In this document: positions 17,573 to 26,791 of the stretch, in pieces
Layout of the letters: every line of letters starts with the position of its first letter
Position numbering within the stretch: the first letter of the stretch is position 1
Origin: Gracilimonas sp.
GTDB lineage: Bacteria; Bacteroidota; Rhodothermia; Balneolales; Balneolaceae
Length of the DNA stretch: 64,000 nt
Reading direction: 5' to 3'
Assembly (NCBI RefSeq): GCF_014762685.1
Contig: NZ_JABURM010000005.1
Location: 558,001-622,000, forward strand
Notes under the pieces: model-generated
The model's input: only the letters and a program-made list of their open reading frames with translations
What the model was told of the DNA's origin: nothing
The model's database searches: none
Position numbers and translations under genes: made by a program

Positions 17573-18934
17573 ATGATTCTGGAAGAGATCCAAAAAATAG
17601 AAAAACGACTTGATTTAAATCTTGAAAAATTTGGCCGTAAAAAGGTTTCAATGGGTGAACCCATTAAGATTTATATCATAGACGATGAAAAACAATTTCA
17701 CGGGCTTTCAACACAATGGAGAAAACTTACTGAAATTGCTGAGGCTCCTGTTTATATGACATTTGAATGGATTTCCAGTTGGTGGAAACATTTCGGAAAG
17801 CATCCAAAACGATCACTTTACATTTTAGCAGTTTATCGGGGGGCAGAGATTGTGAGTATAGTACCTTTTTTTAAAGGAGTCTCTTCCATAGGGCCTGTAA
17901 ATATTCAGCAAAGATTGAATTTGATGGGTTCTGGAGTAAGTAAAAATGAGGTGCTTGGGTTTAGTGATGATTATGGGTACAGTGATTTTTTAGACGTGAT
18001 TGTACATCCTGACTACAAGAAAGAAGTCGCGGAAGAAGTTGCAGATTTACTGCTATTAAATCCTATGGGGGCTGATTTAATTAGTTTTCAGCATATAAGT
18101 GACGAGAGCTTTATAGCAACAGAAATTTTACCCCTGCTCGACGAAAAGAAAGGATTTTACCAGCTGGAAAAAACAGATGAGTGCCCCTATATCCCTCTGC
18201 CTGATTCACTGAACAAGTATAAAAATGATTTAGGTTCCAGTTCCAGGCGTCGAAGGTTTAAAAAAAATTTGAAACCTATTGGTAAAAAATACTCCGTTGA
18301 GAAAGTTGTTTCCTGGGGAACGGTACAAAAAGGATTAGAAGAACTTTTTGAGTTACATCAGGATCGATGGAACAGTCTTGGATATCCGGGACTTTTCTTT
18401 GATAAACGATATTATGATTTCATAAAAGAACTGTGCCAAAAAGCAGTTGATAATGAATGGCTGTGGTTTCGAATAGGCAAAGATCAGGAAGGAACCTGTG
18501 CAGTCCGCCTGGCATTGAATTATAAAGGTCGTTTTTATGATTGGTTGACAGGTTTTGATATGACGTCTCCGGTATCTGATTATAGTCCGGGACTGGGGTT
18601 GCTTGCATTAATGATTAAAGATGCCATCGAATCCGGTGCTGACAGGATAGAATTATTACGTGGAGATGAACGCTATAAATTTGATTTCACAAAAAAAACC
18701 AGAAGTAATTGGAGACTTACAATCCCCTCTAATAAAGAGGGAACAGTTGTGCAGAAGCTATTAAATCAAGGACTTAAGAAAGTGGCTAAAATTTATGCTC
18801 AATTAAATTTAGAACGCACGCTTCTTAAGGTTCAGTATGAGCAGGTGGGTCCTCTTAGAATGATTTTTTCCTATGCTAATTTTCGGACACAGCGACTCAT
18901 AGAAAAATTAAAGGCTACTAAGCTTTTTAAATAA
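17573..18934 (+). CDS. FemAB-like GNAT acyl/aminoacyl-transferase 2
   Basis: About 453 residues, same double-GNAT architecture as the gene at 9563. Markers are YMTFEWISSWWKHFG, HQDRWNSLGYPGLFFD, YDWLTGFDMTSPVS, DYSPGLGLLALM and ELLRGDERYKFDF. The ATG at 17573 is preferred because AAGGG lies 9 bases upstream; the in-frame ATG at 17564 sits directly against it and would add three residues. This is the first of three tandem members of the family. Identity among the copies looks modest, which suggests old duplications with different acceptors rather than recent ones. Confidence 0.8.
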   Translation: MILEEIQKIEKRLDLNLEKFGRKKVSMGEPIKIYIIDDEKQFHGLSTQWRKLTEIAEAPVYMTFEWISSWWKHFGKHPKRSLYILAVYRGAEIVSIVPFFKGVSSIGPVNIQQRLNLMGSGVSKNEVLGFSDDYGYSDFLDVIVHPDYKKEVAEEVADLLLLNPMGADLISFQHISDESFIATEILPLLDEKKGFYQLEKTDECPYIPLPDSLNKYKNDLGSSSRRRRFKKNLKPIGKKYSVEKVVSWGTVQKGLEELFELHQDRWNSLGYPGLFFDKRYYDFIKELCQKAVDNEWLWFRIGKDQEGTCAVRLALNYKGRFYDWLTGFDMTSPVSDYSPGLGLLALMIKDAIESGADRIELLRGDERYKFDFTKKTRSNWRLTIPSNKEGTVVQKLLNQGLKKVAKIYAQLNLERTLLKVQYEQVGPLRMIFSYANFRTQRLIEKLKATKLFK

Positions 18935-18955
18935 AGAAAGAATTAAGGAGATAAA

Positions 18956-20287
18956 TTGATTGACAGCAAGGTAATATCAAAAGAGAAAGCCGATGATGAA
19001 ATCCACCCATCGCTAAAGCTAGAGGTTATTTCTAAAACATCAGACTTTGATTCATTAAAAGAGGAATGGAATACACTGGCTGAACAAACCGGTGTTCACA
19101 TTTTTCAAGCATTTGAATGGCAACGAACCTGGTGGGAAGTTTTTGGCGGAAATAATAAACTCCATATTCTTCTTTTTCGATATAGGCATGAACTGATAGG
19201 GATTATGCCTTTTTTTCTGGATTCTTTTAGAGTTTTTGGTTCACCTGTATATCGTTGTTTAAGGCTGCTTGGTTCCAGAGTAATACAGCCGGAATCAGGA
19301 GCAATTCCTGTTGAACTAGCTTTTAGTGATTACTTATCAGCGATTATTCATCCTGACTATAAAAGGGAAGTATTAACATGCCTTCAGGAATATCTACAAT
19401 CTAATTCAGATTTTTATGATGAAATTATCTTGGAAGAAATTCCACAAGAAGATGTTCTGATTGATAAATTTCTTCCCGAAATGAAGCAAAGAGGATGGAA
19501 ATCAAAAACCAAAGAGGCTTCTGTTTGCCCACAAGTTCATTTTCCTGAAGAATGGGATGAATTATTAAGTGATTTAAGCAGTAATGCCCGCTATCAGATT
19601 AGGAGAGACATACGACGTGTTACGGAGGATGGAATATTTGAGTTGCATACCGCTGAATCATTAGAGGAATTGAAACAAGTCTTTCAGGAACTTGTGTATT
19701 TTCATCAACAACGTTGGCATAATCTTGGCCAGCCGGGTATTTTTGCTGATAAAAGAATCACAGAATTTTTTGAAAAAGTCACAATGCGGCTTTATAAACA
19801 GGGTCAGGTGATTTCAAAAACTTTATCTGCCGAAGGGCAGAATGTAGCCATCGATTTATATTATAAATACAACAACCGGATTTATATGATTCAGCGTGGT
19901 TTTGATGACACATCTACTTTCAATCAATATGGTCCCGGAAATGTTCTCTTGTATTGTTTTCTCAAAGAAGCTATCGAAGAAGGCATTGAGGTGTATGATT
20001 TTCTGCGTGGAGATGAAAAATACAAATTGAGGACAGCAAATCATGTCCAACAGAATTTGGAAGTGATTTTACAAAAAAAAACAGATTTGCAAGAGAGACG
20101 CTCTAAAGTGAATAATATGGTGCACAACTATGCTCGAGCAAAGAGAAAATTGTACAATGAAAAGCAGATAATGAAGGTACATATGGAGAAAAACAATCCT
20201 GTTTTTGCATTGGGAATATATATGAAGGAGTTCTTTCAACGAGGTATCAGGAAATTGAATTCAAGTACTAAAGTTCCGAAGCCCTGA
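18956..20287 (+). CDS. FemAB-like GNAT acyl/aminoacyl-transferase 3 (TTG start)
   Basis: 443 residues. Markers are IFQAFEWQRTWWEVFG, HQQRWHNLGQPGIFAD, IYMIQRGFDDTS, YGPGNVLLYCFLKEAI and DFLRGDEKYKL. The start is TTG at 18956, supported by a clear AAGGAG seven bases upstream and only 21 bases after the previous stop; no ATG is available near the N-terminus. The C-terminal tail (YARAKRKLYNEKQIMKVH onwards) is predicted helical and shared with the neighbouring copies. The function is unproven: donor could be acyl-CoA, acyl-ACP or aminoacyl-tRNA. Confidence 0.8.
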   Translation: MIDSKVISKEKADDEIHPSLKLEVISKTSDFDSLKEEWNTLAEQTGVHIFQAFEWQRTWWEVFGGNNKLHILLFRYRHELIGIMPFFLDSFRVFGSPVYRCLRLLGSRVIQPESGAIPVELAFSDYLSAIIHPDYKREVLTCLQEYLQSNSDFYDEIILEEIPQEDVLIDKFLPEMKQRGWKSKTKEASVCPQVHFPEEWDELLSDLSSNARYQIRRDIRRVTEDGIFELHTAESLEELKQVFQELVYFHQQRWHNLGQPGIFADKRITEFFEKVTMRLYKQGQVISKTLSAEGQNVAIDLYYKYNNRIYMIQRGFDDTSTFNQYGPGNVLLYCFLKEAIEEGIEVYDFLRGDEKYKLRTANHVQQNLEVILQKKTDLQERRSKVNNMVHNYARAKRKLYNEKQIMKVHMEKNNPVFALGIYMKEFFQRGIRKLNSSTKVPKP

Positions 20288-20320
20288 TTTAATTTTAACA
20301 AGAGAGACAGAGGTTAATTT

Positions 20321-21724
20321 ATGGACTTGATCAGGTATCGAGAAATATCGAAAGCTAAAGAAGCATTTGCTCGTCACGACAGGGTGATGAAATGGAATGT
20401 GAAGCTTAAGTTGGAAATTATAACAGAAAAGAAGTCATGGAGCTCAATTTCAGAGGATTGGAATAGATTAGTTGAAGAATCAAATACCCATATTTTCCAA
20501 ACCTATGAGTGGCAAAAAGCTTGGTGGAAGTATTTTGGCGAAAATAGCAAGAGACAAAATCTGCATATTTTATGTCTTTATCATAGAGAACGACTTGTAG
20601 GAATTGCTCCTTTCTTTATTGATGATTTCAGGATTAATGGCAGGATAAAATATCAGTGCCTTAGGCTCATTGGCTCAACAGTCATGCAAAATGAACATGG
20701 AGAAGCTATGGGTAGATTTACTTATACCGATTATTTGGACCTGATTATTTGTCCCGGTTATGAAGAATGTGTGAGCCAAAAAATTACGGACTATTTGGTG
20801 AAAGCCGATGCGTTTGATGACATTTTACTAGAAGAAATCCCAGAATACAGCGTGCTGTTTAGTAATTTTATTCCTTTAATTAAGCAACAAAAGGGTGAGT
20901 GGAATGTGACTGTTAAGAATTCATCGGTCTGTCCGGTTATAAAACTTCAAAATACATGGGAAGGTTTTTTAGAAAAACTGAGCACCGAAGCAAAAGATCA
21001 AATTCGTCGTTTTGAAGAAAGCAGGAAAACTCAAGATAAACAGTCAATACTTAATACCAGAAAGATTACGGATGGGCAGGAGATTAGTGCTGCATATGAT
21101 CGCTTGGTCAATTTTCACCAGCACCATTGGACTAAACAAGGCAGGCCCGGTGCTTTTGGAAAACGATTAAAGTATGAATTTTATAAAGAGATGATCTCCA
21201 TTTTCCATGAACGGGGATGGGCGCAGTTATGGGAGATTACCGCACCTTCGGAGGAGGACCAATGTTTAGCAATTGATTTACTTTTCGTTTTTAATAATAC
21301 CATTTATCTGGTTCAGCGTGGATTGAAATACACTTCAGCTTTTACAGAATTTAAGCCGGAAAATTCACTGTTATATAATGTTTTAAGAGAATCGATCCGA
21401 GACAGAATGGACAGATTTGATTTATTGAGAGGAGCCGAGGATTATGCATTCAAACCCGGAACTCATGATGTACAGACCAAAAATATTCTGATCCGGAAAG
21501 TTCGAAGATCAAGCATGAGATTATTTATTTACGATCATTTTTTTACCCGATATATCTCAATGAAAAAGAGAATTCGGTTTGAACGAAGAGTTCTTGAAGC
21601 TTACATGAAACAGGGGTCTGCAGTATTTGCCGTGGGCAGTTATATCAATGGCTTTTTTGAAAGAGCCATACTTAAAATCAGTCATCTAATAAACGGAAAA
21701 GGAACTAAGCATCCAGTTAAATGA
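20321..21724 (+). CDS. FemAB-like GNAT acyl/aminoacyl-transferase 4
   Basis: 467 residues. Markers are IFQTYEWQKAWWKYFG, HQHHWTKQGRPGAFGK, IYLVQRGLKYTSAF and DLLRGAEDYAFKPG. It differs from the other three at the second signature: RGDExYK becomes RGAEDYAF, so an Asp and the Lys are lost, hinting at altered activity. A 25-residue basic N-terminal extension precedes the first GNAT half. AGAGAGA lies 13 bases upstream of the start. The stop overlaps the next start by ATGA, coupling it to glycosyltransferase paralog B. Confidence 0.8.
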   Translation: MDLIRYREISKAKEAFARHDRVMKWNVKLKLEIITEKKSWSSISEDWNRLVEESNTHIFQTYEWQKAWWKYFGENSKRQNLHILCLYHRERLVGIAPFFIDDFRINGRIKYQCLRLIGSTVMQNEHGEAMGRFTYTDYLDLIICPGYEECVSQKITDYLVKADAFDDILLEEIPEYSVLFSNFIPLIKQQKGEWNVTVKNSSVCPVIKLQNTWEGFLEKLSTEAKDQIRRFEESRKTQDKQSILNTRKITDGQEISAAYDRLVNFHQHHWTKQGRPGAFGKRLKYEFYKEMISIFHERGWAQLWEITAPSEEDQCLAIDLLFVFNNTIYLVQRGLKYTSAFTEFKPENSLLYNVLRESIRDRMDRFDLLRGAEDYAFKPGTHDVQTKNILIRKVRRSSMRLFIYDHFFTRYISMKKRIRFERRVLEAYMKQGSAVFAVGSYINGFFERAILKISHLINGKGTKHPVK

Positions 21725-22956
21725 AGATATTACATGTTTTTCCTTACCTGCCAACACCTCCGAATTTCGGAGGCGCACTTCGTATTTATTATATCTTGCA
21801 GCACCTGCACAATAATCATGATGTGACTGTGGCCGGCTTCAGTACAAATGGTAACCTGGAACAATTTCATGAAACCTTTCCCGGACTTAAAGGGAAATCA
21901 CATTTTATCAGCCGCCCATGGAAAAAGAAGTTTCGGAAATTAATACAGATGTATTCTTTATTCACGAATCACAGTTACTGGTATACAACGGTATTTTCAA
22001 AAAAATTACAGCATACTATCGACCAATTGCTGTTAGAAAATGCATTCGACCTCATCCAATTTGAGTTTCCTGTGATGGGAAGATTTGTTAAAAATACTGA
22101 TGCCATAAAAATTTTGGATGCCCATAATGTGGAGTATGATAATTTCAAGCGTATGTCTAATCTGAAAGGATCGAAACTAAAACAATTCTTTTACCGACAT
22201 GAGTACGAGAAATTATTTAATGAAGAAATTAAGATTTGCAGTGAACAAGATGCTGTTTTTACTACCAGTAACAGAGATCAAAAGCTATTGGATAAGGATG
22301 TACCTGAAGTTTCTAAATTTGTAATCCCGAACGGGGTAGATGTTTCTTATTTCTACCCTTCGAAACAAAAGTATGAATCTGCTTCTCTTGTTTTTACGGG
22401 TATGATGGGATACGTGCCAAACTATGAAGGAATAATCTGGTTTTTAGACAATATTTTTCCATTAATTCGAAAAGAGATACCAAATATAAAAATTTATATA
22501 GTCGGAAAGAATCCTCCACAGAAGCTGCGTAAAAGAGCAACAGGTAATATCATTGTAACAGGTTTTGTGAAAGATGTCCGGCCCTATGTCTGGCGCTCGA
22601 GTGTATATGTGGTTCCCCTGAGGATGGGAGGAGGAACGAGGTTAAAGGTTTTAGAAGCTCTGGCCATGAAAAAGCCGGTGGTTACAACCAGCATTGGTTG
22701 TGAGGGCATAGATGTAACCAATGATGAAACGGTGTTGAAAGCTGATAATCCCGAAACCTTTGCCGATTCAGTAATCAAATTAATCGGGAGGAAAGAACTC
22801 AGAGACAGGTTATCACAAAATGGCCATGAACTAATACATTCGAAATATCGATGGGATGCTATTGGCAACCAAATAGAGGAAGCCTATTCAAAATTAATGC
22901 AAAATTCCCTTGCGGGGAAAACTGAGAAAAAAGCGATGGTAGACGAACAATTCTAA
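21721..22956 (+). CDS. GT4-family glycosyltransferase, paralog B
   Basis: 411 residues, colinear with the gene at 6006: FPYLPTPPNFGGALRIYY, LDAHNVEYDNFKRM, VIPNGVDVSYFYP, LVFTGMMGYVPNYEG, YIVGKNPPQ, VVPLRMGGGTRLK and LEALAMKKPVVTTS are shared or near-shared. It is a GT-B retaining enzyme of the cytosolic EPS assembly line. The Cys-rich stretch found in paralog A (CCSGKSYFHNHNCSQC) is absent here. Two divergent copies in one locus imply two different linkages in the repeat unit. The start overlaps the preceding FemAB-like gene. Confidence 0.9.
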   Translation: MKILHVFPYLPTPPNFGGALRIYYILQHLHNNHDVTVAGFSTNGNLEQFHETFPGLKGKSHFISRPWKKKFRKLIQMYSLFTNHSYWYTTVFSKKLQHTIDQLLLENAFDLIQFEFPVMGRFVKNTDAIKILDAHNVEYDNFKRMSNLKGSKLKQFFYRHEYEKLFNEEIKICSEQDAVFTTSNRDQKLLDKDVPEVSKFVIPNGVDVSYFYPSKQKYESASLVFTGMMGYVPNYEGIIWFLDNIFPLIRKEIPNIKIYIVGKNPPQKLRKRATGNIIVTGFVKDVRPYVWRSSVYVVPLRMGGGTRLKVLEALAMKKPVVTTSIGCEGIDVTNDETVLKADNPETFADSVIKLIGRKELRDRLSQNGHELIHSKYRWDAIGNQIEEAYSKLMQNSLAGKTEKKAMVDEQF

Positions 22957-23013
22957 CCCCATTTAACAGAAGTAGAAAAATATATTCTCAATAAACTTCT
23001 CAAATATAAACAA

Positions 23014-24267
23014 ATGAAAAAAAAACAGGATAATCTACCAGTTCCGGCATTTGTTTGTGGAGAAATTGGGCTTGTTCAAAGCTTGGGTATTGCCGGTATT
23101 CCAGTGTATGTGGGATCAGAATATGAAGAAAATTTAGCTTTTTACTCTTGCTTTGCCCAGAAAAAAATATTGATGCCTCCTTATGATTCCGGAAAATTTA
23201 TTGAAAAACTATTGGAATTTGGGGACCGTGTAGCTCATAAACCCTTACTTTTCACCGATGATGATCAGGCGTTATTGGCTATTTCCCGAAATAGAAGAGC
23301 TTTACAGCAAAAGTATCGCTTTTTATTGCCGGCTGAAAGAGTGGTTGAACAAATTCATGATAAACAACAATTTTATAAGAAAGCAGGAGATTGTGAGCTT
23401 CCGGTACCCGAAACTTATACAATCACATCCTATAGTACGTTGAAAGCCATACAGCATAAGCTTTCATTTCCATGTATTCTTAAACCTGCCAATACCAAAG
23501 ATTGGAGAAATGATGAGTTTGTTAAAATTTTTGGTTCAAATAAGAAGGCCATTCGGTGTGACAATAATAATGAGGTATTACTTTTTTATAAGAAAATTTC
23601 CAAAATAAACCCTAAAGTAATTCTCCAGGAATTTATAGAGGGAGAAGATCATCGCCATTACAGTATAAATATGTACTTCGATAAAGAAGGGAATTTGAAA
23701 GGTTATTATTCTTATCAAAAGCTGAGAATGTATCCTATTGGTGCAGGAAGAGGAAGTTTTTTTGAAACCGTCCATGATCGGGAAATTCTGGAAAAGGCTA
23801 TTGATGCAGCAAAAAAATTTGAAATGCGGGGTTTAGTTAATCTCCAGTTTAAAAAAGATTGTGATTCGGGGATATTGAAATTAATCGAGATGGAGGCGCG
23901 CTTAAGTATATCCAGTTTTTTGGGCCCTGCATCCGGGATGAATCTTGCAGAACAATATTATTATGATCTGATCGGATGGGAGGCAAAGACAACCAATAAT
24001 TATCGTCCGGGCATCAAGTACGCAGATTTATTGAGAGATATTAAAGCATTTGTTGCATATCGAAGACAAAAAAAATTATCATTTAGAAATTGGATAAGAT
24101 CATACAAGGGGAAGTGTGTTTATAGTGGGTATTTGTTAAATGACCCTCGTCCTATGCTGCAAGATATTTGGCTTGTATTTCGGAACCGGGCCATAAAGAA
24201 CAAAAAATCACAAAAAAAATATAACAGAGAATCGACTTCTAAACTTGTAAAAAGTAAAAGTAGTTAA
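23014..24267 (+). CDS. ATP-grasp carboxylate-amine ligase-like protein 1
   Basis: 417 residues. The N-terminal domain has VCGEIGLVQSLGIAGIPV, and the ATP-grasp core carries FPCILKPANTKDW, VILQEFIEGEDHRHYSIN, GLVNLQFKK and the metal-binding LIEMEARLSIS. These enzymes activate a carboxylate as acyl phosphate and join it to an amine, as D-aspartate ligases do. Beside FemAB-like and aminotransferase genes, it may attach an amino acid or acid to an amino sugar or make a donor for that purpose (inference). A paralog is at 27221. The cDPG pair lies between them on the other strand. Confidence 0.78.
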   Translation: MKKKQDNLPVPAFVCGEIGLVQSLGIAGIPVYVGSEYEENLAFYSCFAQKKILMPPYDSGKFIEKLLEFGDRVAHKPLLFTDDDQALLAISRNRRALQQKYRFLLPAERVVEQIHDKQQFYKKAGDCELPVPETYTITSYSTLKAIQHKLSFPCILKPANTKDWRNDEFVKIFGSNKKAIRCDNNNEVLLFYKKISKINPKVILQEFIEGEDHRHYSINMYFDKEGNLKGYYSYQKLRMYPIGAGRGSFFETVHDREILEKAIDAAKKFEMRGLVNLQFKKDCDSGILKLIEMEARLSISSFLGPASGMNLAEQYYYDLIGWEAKTTNNYRPGIKYADLLRDIKAFVAYRRQKKLSFRNWIRSYKGKCVYSGYLLNDPRPMLQDIWLVFRNRAIKNKKSQKKYNRESTSKLVKSKSS

Positions 24268-24349
24268 CAATAAATGATCACATTTTGCCGGCATTAAGGG
24301 ATAAATAAAATTTAAAACTCGACAGGACAGTCACAATTTTAGTTTAAGA

Positions 24350-25123
24350 CTAAGAACTAATGGTTTTCTGTTTTCCTTTGGAGATAAGCACCTCGTTAAG
24401 TGATGAAGCTATATCCTGAAGTATAACATTCACCGTTTGCTCAAAATTAGTGTTTTCTATGACCATAACATCATGTTTAAGTGCTTGTTTTTTAATATAA
24501 TTTTGAATTTTCCTAATCGAGGACATATCACGAATATAATACTCCGGGTCTCGTTTACTGCCCTGAGATCTTTCATAAAATCGCTGAATATGACGCTCTT
24601 CGTCTTCAAGATGAAGGATATATTCAAATAATAAGACTTCGCCATTATCATAGCCTAAATCAAGGTAGCCCGGTATAAGGTGCACACCATTCATAACCGT
24701 GTTAAGCCCTTCTTTTACGTTTCTTCGAATGTAGGCTAGCACTCCCTGGCTCACAAGACTACTTTGCTGACTAAATCCATAAACTACATTTTTTTGGATA
24801 AAAGGATTATTTACAACATGCCCAGCTGTGAAACTTGATTCATGAAGGGTAGGGACGACTTCTTTGGGTAACATATACCTCATAATTTCCCGAATTACAT
24901 CTGAATTATTAAACCTGTCGATACCAAGTTTCTTGGATACCGCTGAAGCAATGGAAGTTTTACCAACACCGGTCACTCCTCCAATCAAAACAATTACCGG
25001 TTTTTTGAGTTCGGAAATTTGGCTTAGAGTTTTAGATAAGCCATCTTTATCGTCAATTTCTTTTGGATATTTTTGTATGAATTTTGAATCTATATTATTA
25101 CGGTGTGATTGCCCATTTCTCAT
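24350..25123 (-). CDS. 2-phosphoglycerate kinase-like P-loop kinase
   Basis: 257 residues. The P-loop GGVTGVGKT (G48-T56) is followed by SIASAVSKKLGIDRF and SDVIREIMRYMLP, the pattern of archaeal-type 2-phosphoglycerate kinases, and later by IHLIPGYLD-like and FYERSQGSKRDPEYY. Such enzymes make 2,3-diphosphoglycerate from 2-phosphoglycerate with ATP. The archaeal enzyme is a little longer, with an extra N-terminal ATP-cone; here the first 45 residues are short and polar. The gene directly follows the cDPG synthetase-like gene on the same strand, which strengthens the assignment. A sigma-54-like promoter lies 57 bases upstream, so it can also be expressed alone. Confidence 0.75.
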   Translation of the reverse strand: MRNGQSHRNNIDSKFIQKYPKEIDDKDGLSKTLSQISELKKPVIVLIGGVTGVGKTSIASAVSKKLGIDRFNNSDVIREIMRYMLPKEVVPTLHESSFTAGHVVNNPFIQKNVVYGFSQQSSLVSQGVLAYIRRNVKEGLNTVMNGVHLIPGYLDLGYDNGEVLLFEYILHLEDEERHIQRFYERSQGSKRDPEYYIRDMSSIRKIQNYIKKQALKHDVMVIENTNFEQTVNVILQDIASSLNEVLISKGKQKTISS

Positions 25124-25179
25124 GTTAATAACTGTATTGATGGTTCTTGGTTAATAGACTCTCGACTATTAAGTAAGTA

Positions 25180-25195
25180 TCAAGAAGTGTGCCAA
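25180..25195 (-). promoter_or_regulatory. Sigma-54 (-24/-12) promoter for the 2-phosphoglycerate kinase-like gene
   Basis: On the minus strand the sequence reads TTGGCAC-ACTTC-TTGA, with exact GG-N10-G spacing. It shares GTTTGGCACACTT with the site before the deacetylase gene. It lies between the two cDPG genes and points to the downstream one, 57 bases from its ATG. Confidence 0.55.
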
Positions 25196-25390
25196 ACGTT
25201 TTATGTTTCTGCCTGCAAGTGTAGCATACATAGAGGGGTGGTAAAGAAGAAAGAGGGGCAAGTTGTTAATTTATTTAACATAACTGTCAACATATATAAC
25301 AGCTAAGCTAAACTTATAAATGATACTTTGGTCTATGCCATCGATAACATCAGTTTTAAATCAACCGTAGCTCTGGAAGTCATACGCCTT

Positions 25391-26791
25391 CTAATGCAGC
25401 GTAAGTTTTTTGCACAGGTCAAGCATAATATCGTCGAGATTTTTGGTGTTATTTTCTTTTAAAACAAGTTGGTTATGTAAGAAAACAATTTTCTTTTTGT
25501 AATCCATAGCAGCTTTAGCCGCCATATCAATTGATGCTGCTTTTATTTCGGTAAGAAGGATGTCGGCTGATTTAAGTTGCTTTAAGTCATTCTTCAAGAG
25601 TTCCCGATTAGATAAATGAGTAGAAACCCCGGTTACTGTACAGTTATAGTTTTCCTCTAGCCACGCGCTTTGAGTTTTTATAACCTTTGCAGGTGAAGTA
25701 GTAGCTAAAAAGATTTTTTTATTTTTGAGATCTCCAAATGGTTCGGGGCGAAACACAGTGAATACAACTTCAACATCCGGATTTATTTGCTTTATAATAA
25801 CCTCAATTGCTTTGATTTTTTCTTGATTTGCATTGGGCGGCTCACACATGGTCACAATTACCAGATCTGCTGTAATTAAACGGTAATCACCAAAATAAGT
25901 ATTCAAATCTTCGATCTTTTGGTGGGCACCTGTTACAAGTATTTTTCCCCCGGTTTTAACTGGAGGAGTAGTAGGGCCTGATCCTTCCATAATAATTAAA
26001 TCCTCCGGCAGATTGTTTGCAATATTTACTCCTTCACTTACATTTGAAATAAAAGGATTACCCGCAAATCCGCCTCCACACCGCCGGCAACCAATGGTGG
26101 TAGTGTTGGATAAAACGGCATTTTCCCAATAGTCAGAAGCTGCATGATGCCCTTTTGCAGCAAAATCCAACAAATATTCCGGTGTGATTTTAATTTTATT
26201 TGGAAATACAACCTGAGGTTCTGACGGTCCGCCTCTGCCCATTGCTACAACAGCAGGAGATATGTCATGGCGTTTTAAAATTCGTGCTAATGTGATACTT
26301 ACTGCTGTTTTTCCAACTCTCTTCCCGGTTCCCTGAATAGTTATTGACGGTTTAGTTAAAATATTTGAATTGGCGGGAGGGGTAAATATGAAATCTGCAC
26401 CTGCATAAGTGATTTCATGAGCCAAGAGGATGGAAGCAATCTTAAAACGTGTTTGCGAATCTAGGATTGGCATGTCTGATAAATCAATGACAAGATCCGG
26501 GGAGACTTCTTCAACGGCTTGGTGAACTAATGAAGCCAAAGTTGTAGATGACTTGTTCTTCTCCGATGCATAATAAGGACAGGAAATTGAGAAAATAGAA
26601 TCACTATTATTTCCTTTTATTTTCTCTGTGCCTCCAGTGAAAACAAGACCTGAAATTTTTCCTCCTTTTCTTTTTATAGAATTCAATGCCCATTCTGTTA
26701 CCGGAGGATGATGTTCTCCATCTACAAGACAGAGTATTCTTTTTTTATTAATTATACTCAGGCTGTTTAGCCAGTCAATTCCTTCTGCCAT
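25391..26791 (-). CDS. Cyclic 2,3-diphosphoglycerate synthetase-like protein
   Basis: 466 residues. Family features are the opening CLVDGEHHPPVTEWAL, the P-loop GTGKRVGKT (G154-T162), AMGRGGPSEPQVV, GHHAASDYWENAVLS, GCRRCGGGFAGNPF and EGSGPTTPPV. In hyperthermophilic methanogens this ATP-dependent enzyme closes 2,3-diphosphoglycerate to the cyclic form, a potassium-balanced thermo- and osmo-protectant. The next gene on this strand encodes the kinase that makes its substrate. Homologs occur in a few bacteria, where the role is not firmly known. The gene pair is opposite to the surrounding EPS genes, as if inserted between the two ATP-grasp paralogs. Confidence 0.78.
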   Translation of the reverse strand: MAEGIDWLNSLSIINKKRILCLVDGEHHPPVTEWALNSIKRKGGKISGLVFTGGTEKIKGNNSDSIFSISCPYYASEKNKSSTTLASLVHQAVEEVSPDLVIDLSDMPILDSQTRFKIASILLAHEITYAGADFIFTPPANSNILTKPSITIQGTGKRVGKTAVSITLARILKRHDISPAVVAMGRGGPSEPQVVFPNKIKITPEYLLDFAAKGHHAASDYWENAVLSNTTTIGCRRCGGGFAGNPFISNVSEGVNIANNLPEDLIIMEGSGPTTPPVKTGGKILVTGAHQKIEDLNTYFGDYRLITADLVIVTMCEPPNANQEKIKAIEVIIKQINPDVEVVFTVFRPEPFGDLKNKKIFLATTSPAKVIKTQSAWLEENYNCTVTGVSTHLSNRELLKNDLKQLKSADILLTEIKAASIDMAAKAAMDYKKKIVFLHNQLVLKENNTKNLDDIMLDLCKKLTLH

